Below are positions 7,980 to 16,439 of a DNA stretch of 64,000 nucleotides, piece after piece. Position 1 is the first letter of the stretch. Each line of letters opens with the position of its first letter. This stretch comes from Pseudonocardia alaniniphila (GTDB lineage Bacteria > Actinomycetota > Actinomycetes > Mycobacteriales > Pseudonocardiaceae). Made by a program: the position numbers and the translations under genes. Location of the stretch: the NCBI RefSeq assembly GCF_022524485.1, contig NZ_JAKXMK010000001.1:1-64000 (forward strand). Direction: 5' to 3'. Under the pieces are notes generated by a model. It had not been told where the DNA came from. It searched no databases and saw only the letters and a list, made by a program, of their open reading frames with translations.

Positions 7980-8758
7980 TGCCGGCGCGCCACGAAGGAG
8001 CGGATCTCCCTGTCCCACACCGCCGCGATCTTGCGGTAGCCGTTCCTGTTCGGGTGCAAGCCGTCGGAGAGGTCGCCGGGTCCGAGCAGCGTGGACGTGT
8101 CGACGAAGGTCATCGGCTCGCCTCGCCTCGCGTGCCGGGCCACCACCGCGGCGGCCAGCCGCTCGTACTCGGCGCGGGCCTGGGGATGATCGCGCAGCGG
8201 CGCCCACACGCCTGCCACGAACACCGCCGCGTGCGACACGCCGTGGATGGTGTCCAGCAGCTTGTCCAGGCGCGCGGCCGTGACCTGAGCGCTCACACCG
8301 CTGTTCAGGTCGTTGGTGGCGACCTGCAGAAGCACCACATCCGGGCGCTGCGCCCTCATCCAACCGGCTACCAGCGGCTGCATCTGCACCAGCGTCCATC
8401 CGGGGTGACCCTCGTGGTGGCGGTCGGGCACCGACGGAGGACCCGTCTGCTGCGAACCCACCATCACGAACGCGATCCCGTCACGAGCCAGGAGCGACTC
8501 GAGCGGGCCACGGAATCCGGCCGTGCCGAGACTGCCCACGCCCACCGTGCTGGAGTTGCCCAGAGGCATGATCCGCAACGGATGGGCGGCGACGCCGGCC
8601 GTTGTGGCCGCGCCTACGACCGCGTCGCTCCCCGCGGCTTCGTGCGTCGCCACGTCGAACATGACGGCGAGCCCCACTGCACCGGCCAGAACGGCAGCGA
8701 GGACCGGCAGCGCACGACGGCCTGCTCCGGGCTCTCGCGGATGGCCTCCTCTTCGCAT
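7976..8758 (-). CDS. SGNH/GDSL-family hydrolase, secreted or membrane-anchored
   Basis: 260-residue protein with an N-terminal signal or anchor segment (RALPVLAAVLAGAVGLAVMF) and an SGNH hydrolase domain. Block I reads MPLGNSSTVG, so the usual GDS is GNS with the nucleophile Ser retained; block III is ATNDLNSG with its Asn; block V is SDGLHPNRNGY with the Asp-His pair. Esterase or lipase activity on an extracytoplasmic substrate is likely; the specificity is unknown. ATG 8758 is chosen; GTG 8788 would add ten residues and neither has a good SD. Its stop interlocks with that of the convergent MGMT-Ada gene in CTAG. Confidence 0.8.
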   Translation of the reverse strand: MRRGGHPREPGAGRRALPVLAAVLAGAVGLAVMFDVATHEAAGSDAVVGAATTAGVAAHPLRIMPLGNSSTVGVGSLGTAGFRGPLESLLARDGIAFVMVGSQQTGPPSVPDRHHEGHPGWTLVQMQPLVAGWMRAQRPDVVLLQVATNDLNSGVSAQVTAARLDKLLDTIHGVSHAAVFVAGVWAPLRDHPQARAEYERLAAAVVARHARRGEPMTFVDTSTLLGPGDLSDGLHPNRNGYRKIAAVWDREIRSFVARRH

Positions 8759-9040
8759 GTCGCACCCATCAGTTCGAACACGTGCCACGGAAGTCGTCAG
8801 GGTCGATCATGCCGTTTCCGGGGCCGATGGTGCCCACACCACCAGCCGCGTGGAAATGTTCGTCGGTTGCGTGGAACCGGTTCCCGGACGTTGGGGCATG
8901 CTCTCCTCGTAGTCGACGGTTCGGCAGGCCGGAGGCGGTGACGTCGTCTCCTGCGTTCACAGGATGATTGACGGTGTCGCCAGGGCAACCGAGCTGTGCG
9001 GCCTGGTACGGCGTGGTGCCCAGGTAGAAAGGAGTCGCTC

Positions 9041-9973
9041 GTGCTGTTCCGCCAGCTGGAGTATTTCGTGGCGGTGGCGAGGGAGAGGCACTTCGCGCGG
9101 GCGGCGGAAGCCTGCTACGTGTCGCAGCCCGCGCTCTCGGCGGCCATCGCCAAGCTCGAGCGGGAGCTGAACGTCACGCTGATCAACCGTGGCCACAACT
9201 ACGAGGGCCTCACCCCGGAGGGCGAACGGCTGGTCGTGTGGGCCAAGCGGATCCTCGCCGAGCAGGACGCGTTCAAGGCCGAGGTGGCCGCCGTTCAATC
9301 GGGCATCACCGGGACGTTGCGGCTGGGGACGGAACCCACGGCGTCTACGACCCTGGCGCTTCCCGTGGCCGCGTTCTGCGCGGCGCACCCGCTGGCCAAG
9401 GTGCAGGTCAGCTCCCGGTTGGCGACGTCGGACCTGCACCGGCAGCTGCGCGAGTACGAGCTCGACGCCGCGATCGCCCACTTCGCTCCCGACGACCGGG
9501 AGAGCCTGCAAGTGGTGCCGCTCTACGAGGAGAGGTACGTGGTGTTGGTGTCGGCCGACCAGCTGGTGCCCCCGACCGACACCATGACGTGGGCTGACGC
9601 GGCCCAGTTGCCGCTCGCGTTGCTGACGCCCGACATGAGGAACCGCCAGGTCATCGACAGCGCATTCACCGACAGCGGGGTCGAGGTGACCCCGCAGGTG
9701 GAGACGGACTCGGTCGCTTCCCTCTATGCGCACGTCGGCGCAGGCGGGTGGGCGAGCATCGTGCCGCACACGTGGTTGCGCGCGATGCCGGTGATCGGCA
9801 GGACGAGAGCGGTCCGCCTGGTCGACCCGGTCGTCAGGGCGCAGGTCTCGGTGGCGATTCATGCGGCGACCCCTGGTTCGGTTGCGGCCCGGGCGTTCGT
9901 GAAGGCGGCAACGAGCTTGTCGCTGGCCGAGTTGTTCGACCAGCCGTTGCCGAACGAGCACCGCGTCATGTGA
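9041..9973 (+). CDS. LysR-family regulator, probably of oxalate catabolism
   Basis: 310-residue LTTR. N-terminal winged HTH (FRQLEYFVAVARERHFARAAEACYVSQPALS, then IAKLERELNVTLINR) and a periplasmic-binding-protein-like effector domain from about residue 90. GTG 9041 is used because AAAGGAG sits at SD distance and the protein starts two residues before the conserved FRQLEYF. It lies convergent to the oxalyl-CoA ligase and near oxc. Two 17-base GATAG-N7-(C/T)TATC repeats of the LTTR T-N11-A type lie between ligase and oxc, the likely targets. The co-inducer may be oxalate or oxalyl-CoA; unproven. Confidence 0.88.
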   Translation: MLFRQLEYFVAVARERHFARAAEACYVSQPALSAAIAKLERELNVTLINRGHNYEGLTPEGERLVVWAKRILAEQDAFKAEVAAVQSGITGTLRLGTEPTASTTLALPVAAFCAAHPLAKVQVSSRLATSDLHRQLREYELDAAIAHFAPDDRESLQVVPLYEERYVVLVSADQLVPPTDTMTWADAAQLPLALLTPDMRNRQVIDSAFTDSGVEVTPQVETDSVASLYAHVGAGGWASIVPHTWLRAMPVIGRTRAVRLVDPVVRAQVSVAIHAATPGSVAARAFVKAATSLSLAELFDQPLPNEHRVM

Positions 9974-9990
9974 GACCGGAGTCCGCGGTC

Positions 9991-11580
9991 TCAGTGTGCG
10001 TACCGGGCCTCCACCGCGCGCCGGTCGAGCCCTCCCTCGGCGGTACGCGGCAGGGCGTCGACGACCTCGAGCCGGTCGGGCACCTCGGCGGCGGACAGCC
10101 GCTGACGGCAGTACTGCAGGATCTGTTCGGCCCCGATGCCCTCACCTTCACACACGACCACGGCGGCGCCGACCCGTTGCCCCACGGTCGCGTCGGGGAT
10201 GGCGAACACGGCCACCTCGGTGACACCGGGACACCCGGCGAGGATGTCCTCGACGTACTCGGGCGAGATCGTCTCGCCGCCGCGGTTGATGAGGCTGTTG
10301 ATGCGTCCGGTGAGGAACAGGTAGCCGTCCTCGTCCAGCGAGCCCAGGTCGCCGGTGCGCAGCCACCCGTCGCGGAAGCTGTGCGCCGTACCGGCCGGGT
10401 CGGCGAGGTAACCGCGGGCCACCGTGCGGCCGCGCACCCACACCTCGCCCTGCGCTCCGGCCGGGCAGGTGTGCCCGTTCTGGTCCACGACACGAAGGTC
10501 CACTCCGGTCGGCCGGCCGACCGACCCGTGCTTCAGCGGCCCGTCGTGCGGCAGCGGCTCGCTGCTCGCCATGTGTGTGGACTCGGTCATCGCGTACGCC
10601 GACAGCATCGGCGCACCGAGCGTGCGCTCCAGCGCCCGCTGGGTGGCCGCGTTGAGGGGTGCACCGCAACTGCGCACGAACGTCAGAGGCACGACCTGCG
10701 GTCCCGGGTACTCGTGCGCCGACCTGTCGAGAAGGATCTCGTGGATGGTCGGGACCGCCGTGAACCAGGTGGCGGCCACGGCCCGCATGTCGTCCCAGAA
10801 CGTGGGTGCTGCGAACCGTCCCTGCTCGGGTAGCAACACGCATCCGCCGCTGGCCAGTGAGGCGAGGAGCGCCGCGAACAACCCGTGGCTGTGGAAGAAC
10901 GGCATCACCGCGACCGTCGCGTCATCCGGTCCGAGCTCGTAGGTGGCACAGATGCTCTGCACGGAGGCGGCGACGTTGGCGTGTGTCAGCGGGACCATCT
11001 TGGCCTGGTCACTGGTTCCCGCGGTGAACAGGACGAGAGCGTCGTCGGCCGAGAGTTCCGCGCCCCCGCCCCGGACCCGTCGCACCACCCGCGCCCCGGT
11101 GTCGAGCACAGCCGTTGCCGTGCCGGCAGGGGAGATGCGCAGGTCCAGACTCCATACCGGGACGTCGGCCTGGGCGATCGGGCCGGCGTCGGCCGGTGGC
11201 GGACCGAGGAGCACCGCCTGTGCCCCCGACGCCTCGAGCCGGGCCGACATCTGTGACGCGGGCAACGCGGGGTCCACCGGAGCGACCACCAGCCCGGCCC
11301 GCGCCGATGCCAGGAGCGCGACGACGAACTCGGCGGTGTTGGCGCCGACGAGCCCGATCGCGTCTCCGCGGTGTAGCCCGGTGTCGCCGAGTCGTGCGGC
11401 GACGTCATCGACCACTGTGGCGAGGGCGTGGTAGGACAGATGGATCCGGTCCCCGGTGACGACGAGCGCCCGGGCACGAGGACGATGGCGCACGTGACGG
11501 TCGAGCAGATCGGTGAGGCCCGTGATCGCCGGCGTGCGGTGCCGGTCCGCGTCGCGCACCGATGCCGTCGGAGCGGCCAT
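9991..11580 (-). CDS. Oxalate-CoA ligase (AAE3-type acyl-adenylating enzyme), divergent motifs
   Basis: 529-residue ANL-superfamily enzyme expected to make oxalyl-CoA from oxalate, ATP and CoA. The A5 region YAMTESTHMASSEPLP followed by KHGSVGRPTG closely matches plant/fungal AAE3 oxalyl-CoA synthetases, and the gene stands divergent from oxalyl-CoA decarboxylase. Oddities: the A3 phosphate loop reads TAGTSDQAKMVPLTH, deviating from the consensus TSGTTGxPKG, and the C-terminal A10 motif reads PRTAEGGLDRR, so the normally catalytic Lys of PKTxxGKIxRR is Gly. Thus adenylation may be weak or differently supported. ATG 11580 is preceded by GAGGAGG. Confidence 0.8.
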   Translation of the reverse strand: MAAPTASVRDADRHRTPAITGLTDLLDRHVRHRPRARALVVTGDRIHLSYHALATVVDDVAARLGDTGLHRGDAIGLVGANTAEFVVALLASARAGLVVAPVDPALPASQMSARLEASGAQAVLLGPPPADAGPIAQADVPVWSLDLRISPAGTATAVLDTGARVVRRVRGGGAELSADDALVLFTAGTSDQAKMVPLTHANVAASVQSICATYELGPDDATVAVMPFFHSHGLFAALLASLASGGCVLLPEQGRFAAPTFWDDMRAVAATWFTAVPTIHEILLDRSAHEYPGPQVVPLTFVRSCGAPLNAATQRALERTLGAPMLSAYAMTESTHMASSEPLPHDGPLKHGSVGRPTGVDLRVVDQNGHTCPAGAQGEVWVRGRTVARGYLADPAGTAHSFRDGWLRTGDLGSLDEDGYLFLTGRINSLINRGGETISPEYVEDILAGCPGVTEVAVFAIPDATVGQRVGAAVVVCEGEGIGAEQILQYCRQRLSAAEVPDRLEVVDALPRTAEGGLDRRAVEARYAH

Positions 11581-11674
11581 GACCAGCACCTCCTCACGCC
11601 AGGTCCGCGAAAGCCGTCACGGGCGAGCCTGCGTGGACGGGGAGCGCCCGTCCAATACGCACCGGCGACCGGCC

Positions 11675-11691
11675 GATAGCGAGCGTCTATC
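11675..11691. promoter_or_regulatory. LysR-type operator candidate 1
   Basis: GATAG-N7-CTATC, a 17-base inverted repeat with the LTTR T-N11-A signature, in the 268-base gap between the divergent oxalyl-CoA ligase and decarboxylase genes. A near copy lies 59 bases away at 11734-11750. A LysR gene is encoded on the far side of the ligase. Confidence 0.6.
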
Positions 11692-11733
11692 AAGGAAGTC
11701 GGACACCTGCGGGACCAGCGACGATCATGAATC

Positions 11734-11750
11734 GATAGATGTTGTTTATC
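11734..11750. promoter_or_regulatory. LysR-type operator candidate 2 and oxc promoter region
   Basis: GATAG-N7-TTATC, again 17 bases with T-N11-A geometry, matching operator 1 except in the spacer and one arm base. It overlaps a TTGTTT element and is followed by TATAGG at 11762-11767 (14-base spacing, shorter than usual). This fits an activator-dependent promoter for oxc with the activation site beside the -35 region. A 7-base-stem hairpin at 11789-11808 then lies in the presumed oxc leader. Confidence 0.55.
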
Positions 11751-11848
11751 AGCTGGTCGGCTATAGGTCTTGGACGCGGGGACGCGCGCTGCGGAAAGTG
11801 ATCCGCAGCATCGGAACAGGCCTAACTACCCAAGGAGGACCTCGGACA

Positions 11849-13594
11849 ATGACCGCCCCTTCAGAGCTGGAGACCGCGGTGAACGCCGACGTTCCGGCCG
11901 AGCCCACCGACGGGTATCACCTGGTGGTCGACGCGCTCAAGCTCAACGACGTGCGGACCATCTACGGAGTGGTCGGCATCCCGATCACCGACCTGGCCCG
12001 TCTCGCCCAGGCGGAGGGCATCCGCTACGTCGGCTTCCGGCACGAGAGCAACGCAGGACACGCGGCGGCGATCGCCGGGTACCTGACCAAGAAACCAGGC
12101 GTATGCCTGACGGTGTCCGCACCGGGCTTCCTCAACGGGCTCGTCGCCCTCGCGAACGCCACCACCAACTGCTTCCCGATGGTCCAGATCTCCGGATCGA
12201 GCGAGCGGCACGTCGTCGACCTGAAGCAGGGCGACTACGAGGAGATGGACCAGCTCGCCGCTGCGCAGCAGTTCTGTAAGGCCGCGTACCGGGTGAGCCG
12301 CGTGGAGGACATCGGCCGAGGCATCGCCCGCGCGCTGCGCACCGCGATCTCCGGTCGTCCCGGCGGTGTCTACCTCGACATCCCGGCCGCGGTGCTCGGC
12401 TCCATCATCGACGCGGACAAGGGCGCCAAGACGCTGAGCCGTCTCGTCGACCCCGCGCCGCGCCAGCTGCCCGCGCCCGACGCGGTGGACCGTGCGATCG
12501 AGGTCCTCGCGGGTGCCGAGCGGCCGCTGGTGGTGCTCGGTAAGGGCGCCGCGTACTCGCAGGCGGACGACCAGATCCGCGAGTTCATCGAGTCCACGGG
12601 CATTCCGTACGTGCCGATGTCCATGGCGAAGGGCCTGCTGCCCGACGACCACCCGCAGTCGGCGGCCACCGCCCGATCGCTGGCGCTGAAGAAGGCCGAC
12701 GTCGTCATGCTCGTCGGTGCCCGGCTGAACTGGCTGCTCAACCACGGCCAGGCCCCGCAGTGGAACCCCGACGCCAAGTTCGTCCAGGTGGACATCGAGG
12801 CGACGGAGATGGACAGCAACCAGCCCATCGCCGCCCCGCTCGTCGGGGACATCGAGTCGGTGTTCGAGGCGCTCGCCGAGCGGACCAAGCCCGGCCAGAT
12901 CTCGGCCCCCACCGCCTGGCGTGAGGAGCTGGCTGCGCGCTCGGCCCAGAACGTCGCCAAGATGGCGGAGCGCCTCAAGGTCGACAAGCACCCGATGCAG
13001 TTCATGGGTGCCCTGAAGGCCATCCGGGACGTCGTGCACGAGCGCCCGGAGACCTACATCGTCAACGAGGGCGCCAACGCCCTGGACCTCGCCCGCAACG
13101 TGATCGACATGCACGTGCCGCGTCACCGCCTCGACAGCGGCACCTGGGGCGTCATGGGCATCGGCATGGGCTACGCGATCGCCGCCGCCGTCGAGACCGG
13201 CGATCCGGTCGTGGCCGTCGAGGGCGACAGCGCGTTCGGGTTCAGCGGCATGGAGCTCGAGACGATCTGCCGCTACAAGCTGCCGGTCGTCACGGTCATC
13301 ATGAACAACGGTGGTGTCTACCGCGGCGATGACGTCAACCCCCTGGGCGACGGCCCGGCGCCGACGACCCTGATGTCCGAGGCGCGCCACGACCTGATGA
13401 TCGAGGCGTTCGGTGGCAAGGGGTACCGCGCGACCACACCTGCCGAGGTCACCGCGGCCCTCACCGAGGCACTGGCCTCGGGCGGCCCGGCGCTCATCGA
13501 CTGTGTGATCGACCCCTCGGCGGGCACGGAGAGCGGCAACATCGGGCACCTCAACCCGAAGGGCATCGGCAACTTCACCGGAAAGAAGAAGTAG
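11849..13594 (+). CDS. oxc: Oxalyl-CoA decarboxylase
   Basis: 581-residue ThDP-dependent enzyme converting oxalyl-CoA to formyl-CoA and CO2. Visible: N-terminal PYR domain with catalytic Glu66 in RHESNAGHAAAIAG; a central nucleotide-binding domain; C-terminal PP domain with SGTWGVMGIGMGYA and ThDP-Mg motif GDSAFGFSGME ... IMNNGG; and the C-terminal DPSAGTESGNIGHLNP typical of Oxc. ATG 11849 has AAGGAGG at SD distance; the frame is open for over 300 bases upstream but has no start support. No formyl-CoA transferase (frc) gene is in the window, so oxalate activation probably relies on the neighbouring ligase. A 20-base-stem terminator follows. Confidence 0.95.
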   Translation: MTAPSELETAVNADVPAEPTDGYHLVVDALKLNDVRTIYGVVGIPITDLARLAQAEGIRYVGFRHESNAGHAAAIAGYLTKKPGVCLTVSAPGFLNGLVALANATTNCFPMVQISGSSERHVVDLKQGDYEEMDQLAAAQQFCKAAYRVSRVEDIGRGIARALRTAISGRPGGVYLDIPAAVLGSIIDADKGAKTLSRLVDPAPRQLPAPDAVDRAIEVLAGAERPLVVLGKGAAYSQADDQIREFIESTGIPYVPMSMAKGLLPDDHPQSAATARSLALKKADVVMLVGARLNWLLNHGQAPQWNPDAKFVQVDIEATEMDSNQPIAAPLVGDIESVFEALAERTKPGQISAPTAWREELAARSAQNVAKMAERLKVDKHPMQFMGALKAIRDVVHERPETYIVNEGANALDLARNVIDMHVPRHRLDSGTWGVMGIGMGYAIAAAVETGDPVVAVEGDSAFGFSGMELETICRYKLPVVTVIMNNGGVYRGDDVNPLGDGPAPTTLMSEARHDLMIEAFGGKGYRATTPAEVTAALTEALASGGPALIDCVIDPSAGTESGNIGHLNPKGIGNFTGKKK

Positions 13595-13631
13595 GCGGGT
13601 TCCATCCCGGGCCGTTCGCCGGCCCGCTGAT

Positions 13632-13680
13632 CGACGTCGACTCCGGTCCGGACCGCTCGTCCGGGCCGGAGTCGACGTCG
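13632..13680 (+). terminator. Strong hairpin terminator after oxc
   Basis: Two 20-base arms (13632-13651 and 13661-13680) pair with a single G-T mismatch around a 9-base loop, 38 bases after the oxc stop. There is no U tract, as is usual in high-G+C actinobacteria. Confidence 0.8.
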
Positions 13681-14304
13681 TCACGGTCGAGCGCAGGCGA
13701 TGGCGACGTGACTCCGACACCTGCGCGACATCGTCGCCACAGGCCCACTCGACGGCCATCTCCGGCCGGTCCACGCGCCGGCGATCTTCCTGATCTTTCG
13801 ATCAGTCGCGACGGCGTTGCTCCCAGCCGCCCGCTACCCGGCGCAGTCGGTCCGGTGCAATCGTGATGAGTATGCGGAAAGTAACGGTTCCGCGATCACG
13901 GCGATAGGCTCAATGTGCGCGCAACGGCCATGGACGAGCGGCGATCCAACCGAACCCGGGTGCCGATCCGATCGTGTGCCGTCGCACGTGTCCTGTCATG
14001 AACCACGCTCTGATTCCTGCACCCGCACCGCTGTGCCCGGAGATCGGCGCCGTCCGGCGCCTGCACCCCGCTCCGGCCCGGCGGACCTGGGTCCGGCAGT
14101 CGGAGGGACGAGGCAGGGTCCGTCCCTGTTGACGTCGAGCCACCCGCTGCCCCTGGCCGGGACGCAGGTTCGGGCATCGCCCCCCGTGAGAGCTCGTGCA
14201 GAGGGAGCCCGCCGCGGCCCGTGCACGTCGGGGCGTGGGCGACTGCCGGGCGACCAGCGTCACGGCAACGGATCATGACGTGGCTCGTTGCTGCTGTAGC
14301 GATT

Positions 14305-14321
14305 GGCGCAAAGGTTGCGCC
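14305..14321 (+). promoter_or_regulatory. Hairpin directly abutting the SD of the polysaccharide operon
   Basis: GGCGCAA-agg-TTGCGCC is a perfect 7-base stem with a 3-base loop, immediately followed by GGAGGAGGA, the ribosome site of the first sugar gene. In RNA this would stack on the SD and could modulate translation; in DNA it could be an operator. Function inferred. Confidence 0.45.
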
Positions 14322-14334
14322 GGAGGAGGAACGC

Positions 14335-15411
14335 GTGGAGAAGCGTCCTATCGGGCTCGCCGTCATCGGAGCCGGGTACTGGGGTCCCAACCTCGTACGT
14401 AACGCCCAGGCGACTGCAGGGTTCCAGCTGCAGTACCTGTGCGACGTCGACATCGAGCGAGCCCACCGAGTGCTCGGGCGGTACTCCACCGTCCGCGCCT
14501 CCGCCTCGCTCGACGAGGTGCTCGCCGACCCGGCGGTGGACGCGGTGGCTGTCGCGACGCCGGCCGCCACCCACCACGCAGTGGTGATGGCAGCGATCGA
14601 GGCCGGTAAGCACGTCCTGGTCGAGAAGCCGCTCGCCGCGAGCTTCGTGGAGGGCCGGGAGCTCGTCGAGGCCGCCGAGGAGCGCGGACTCGTCCTGATG
14701 CTCGATCACACCTATTGCTACACGCCCTCGGCCCAGTACCTGCGGGACCTGATCCGTGGCGGCGGCCTGGGAACCCTGCAGTACCTCGACTCCGTGCGCA
14801 TCAACCTCGGCCTCGTGCAGCACGATGTCGACGTGCTGTGGGACCTCGCTCCCCACGACCTATCGATCTTCCTGTCGATCCTCCCCGATGACGTCACGCC
14901 GGTCGCGGTCTCGGCTCAGGGTTCGGACCCGGTCGGTGCAGGCCGCGCGTGCCTGGCACATCTCAACGTGCAGATGAACACGGGCGCGATGGCCCACATC
15001 CACGTCAACTGGCTGTCCCCGACGAAGATCCGCACCATCGTGATCGGTGGTTCGGCGCGCACCGTGGTGTGGGACGACCTCAACCCGCTGCAGCGGCTGT
15101 CGGTGTACGACCGGGGCGTCGACCGCGCGGATCCGGCCGAGCTGGGCCGCGATGACCGCGCCGCCACGATCGTCTCCTACCGCACGGGCGATATGGTCGC
15201 GCCGGCGCTGAAGGACAAGGAAGCGCTGCGCTCGGTGATGGAGGAGTTCGCCGCCTCGATCACGGAGCAGCGTGCGCCGCTCACCGACGGCCGTTCCGGA
15301 CTCCAGGTGCTGGCCCTGCTGGAGGCCGCCACGGCGAGCCTGCAGCAGGGTGGTGTATTCATGCCCGTCCTGACCGACCACACGCGCTCCCCCCAGGAGA
15401 TCTCCCTGTGA
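14335..15411 (+). CDS. Gfo/Idh/MocA-family sugar-nucleotide 3-dehydrogenase (WlbA-like)
   Basis: 358-residue NAD(P)-dependent oxidoreductase. Rossmann fold starts with VIGAGYWGPNLVRN; EKPLAASFVEGREL carries the conserved EKP; DHTYCYTPSA and DVLWDLAPHDLSI belong to the C-terminal substrate domain. Related enzymes (WlbA/WbpB) oxidise C3 of UDP-GlcNAc-uronate to a 3-oxo sugar. The aminotransferase and N-acetyltransferase downstream complete a 3-acetamido-sugar route, which supports this role. GTG 14335 is chosen because of GGAGGAGG just upstream. First gene of a tightly coupled operon; its stop overlaps the next start (GTGA). Confidence 0.85.
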   Translation: MEKRPIGLAVIGAGYWGPNLVRNAQATAGFQLQYLCDVDIERAHRVLGRYSTVRASASLDEVLADPAVDAVAVATPAATHHAVVMAAIEAGKHVLVEKPLAASFVEGRELVEAAEERGLVLMLDHTYCYTPSAQYLRDLIRGGGLGTLQYLDSVRINLGLVQHDVDVLWDLAPHDLSIFLSILPDDVTPVAVSAQGSDPVGAGRACLAHLNVQMNTGAMAHIHVNWLSPTKIRTIVIGGSARTVVWDDLNPLQRLSVYDRGVDRADPAELGRDDRAATIVSYRTGDMVAPALKDKEALRSVMEEFAASITEQRAPLTDGRSGLQVLALLEAATASLQQGGVFMPVLTDHTRSPQEISL

Positions 15412-16406
15412 CCACCAGCACCGGCCAGCCTCTGGCCGCGCAGCGCATCCTCGTCACCGGCGGTGCCGGCACGATCGGCTCCCACGTCGTCGACCTGCTC
15501 CTGGAGGCCGACGCCGCAGAGGTCGTCGTCCTCGACAACTTCGCGCGCGGGCGGATGGAGAACCTTGCCGAGGCGGAGGCCGTCGGCGGCGATCGCCTCA
15601 CCGTCGTGACCGGCGACATCAACGACCCGGCACTCGTGCGTGATGTCATCTCCGGCATCGACGTGGTGTTCCACCTCGCTGCGCTGCGCATCACCCAGTG
15701 CGCCGAGCAGCCGCGGCTCGCGCTCGAGTCCCTCGTCGACGGCACGTTCACCGTGATCGAGGCCGCCGTGGCAGCCGACGTCAAGAAGGTCATCACCTCC
15801 TCGTCCGCGTCGGTGTACGGGCTGGCCGAGTCGTTCCCGACCACCGAACGGCACCACCCCTACAACAACGACACCTTCTACGGCGCCGCCAAGGCGTTCA
15901 ATGAGGGCATGCTGCGCAGCTTCCACGCCATGAACGGGCTGGACTACGTGGCGCTGCGCTACTTCAACGTCTACGGCCCCCGGATGGACACCCACGGGCT
16001 CTACACCGAGGTCCTGATCCGGTGGATGGAGCGGATCTCCCGCGGCGAGGCTCCGCTGATCTTCGGCGACGGCGCGGCGACGATGGACTTCGTGCACGTC
16101 CGCGACATCGCCCGGGCCAACCTGCTCGCCGCGCGGGCGGATGTCACCGACACGGTCTACAACATCGCCACCAGCACGGAGACCAGCCTCAAGGGCCTGG
16201 CCGACGCCCTGCTCGCCGTCATGGACTCCGACCTGAAGGCCGTGCACGGTCCGGAGCGGGCGGTCAACGGGGTCACCCGGCGCCTCGCGGACATCTCCGC
16301 CGCTGCCAGGGACCTGGGCTGGACCCCCGAGATCGGTCTCTCGGACGGCCTGGATGATCTTGTGACCTGGTGGCGCCACGCCGCCCAGCCGGCAGTCGCG
16401 GGCTGA
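15408..16406 (+). CDS. NAD-dependent sugar epimerase/dehydratase (SDR extended family)
   Basis: 332-residue extended short-chain dehydrogenase. NAD motif GGAGTIGS near the N terminus, Ser in SSSASVYG, catalytic YxxxK in FYGAAKAFNE, and substrate-domain RYFNVYGPRMD. Similar enzymes act as UDP-glucose/UDP-GlcNAc 4-epimerases or nucleotide-sugar dehydratases. It starts with GTG 15408 overlapping the upstream stop, so it is translationally coupled to the dehydrogenase. It supplies a sugar nucleotide for the surface glycan encoded here; the exact sugar is not predictable. Confidence 0.88.
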   Translation: MTTSTGQPLAAQRILVTGGAGTIGSHVVDLLLEADAAEVVVLDNFARGRMENLAEAEAVGGDRLTVVTGDINDPALVRDVISGIDVVFHLAALRITQCAEQPRLALESLVDGTFTVIEAAVAADVKKVITSSSASVYGLAESFPTTERHHPYNNDTFYGAAKAFNEGMLRSFHAMNGLDYVALRYFNVYGPRMDTHGLYTEVLIRWMERISRGEAPLIFGDGAATMDFVHVRDIARANLLAARADVTDTVYNIATSTETSLKGLADALLAVMDSDLKAVHGPERAVNGVTRRLADISAAARDLGWTPEIGLSDGLDDLVTWWRHAAQPAVAG

Positions 16407-16439
16407 GCCGATGCGCCCCCGCTCGCAGAGAGGTGACCA

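Larger units (their letters stand above)
13595..14334. other. Gene-free interval of about 740 bases
   Basis: Apart from the oxc terminator (13632-13680), a small inverted repeat CTGATC-tttc-GATCAG (13790-13805) and the hairpin before the next ribosome site (14305-14321), I see no supported gene. Open frames on both strands here are Arg/Pro/Ser-rich, typical of G+C-driven shadows, and match no family I recognise. Confidence 0.6.

Noticed and set aside
8769..8960. 63-codon frame between SGNH hydrolase and LysR genes
   Set aside because: Low-complexity, Gly/His/Asn-rich, without SD or conservation evidence.
11861..13774. 637-codon frame antisense to oxc
   Set aside because: Composition (many Arg, Asp, His, Gly) and exact overlap with a certain gene on the other strand.
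13817..14278. 153-codon frame in the gap after oxc
   Set aside because: No family resemblance, no SD, biased to Arg/Ser/Pro.
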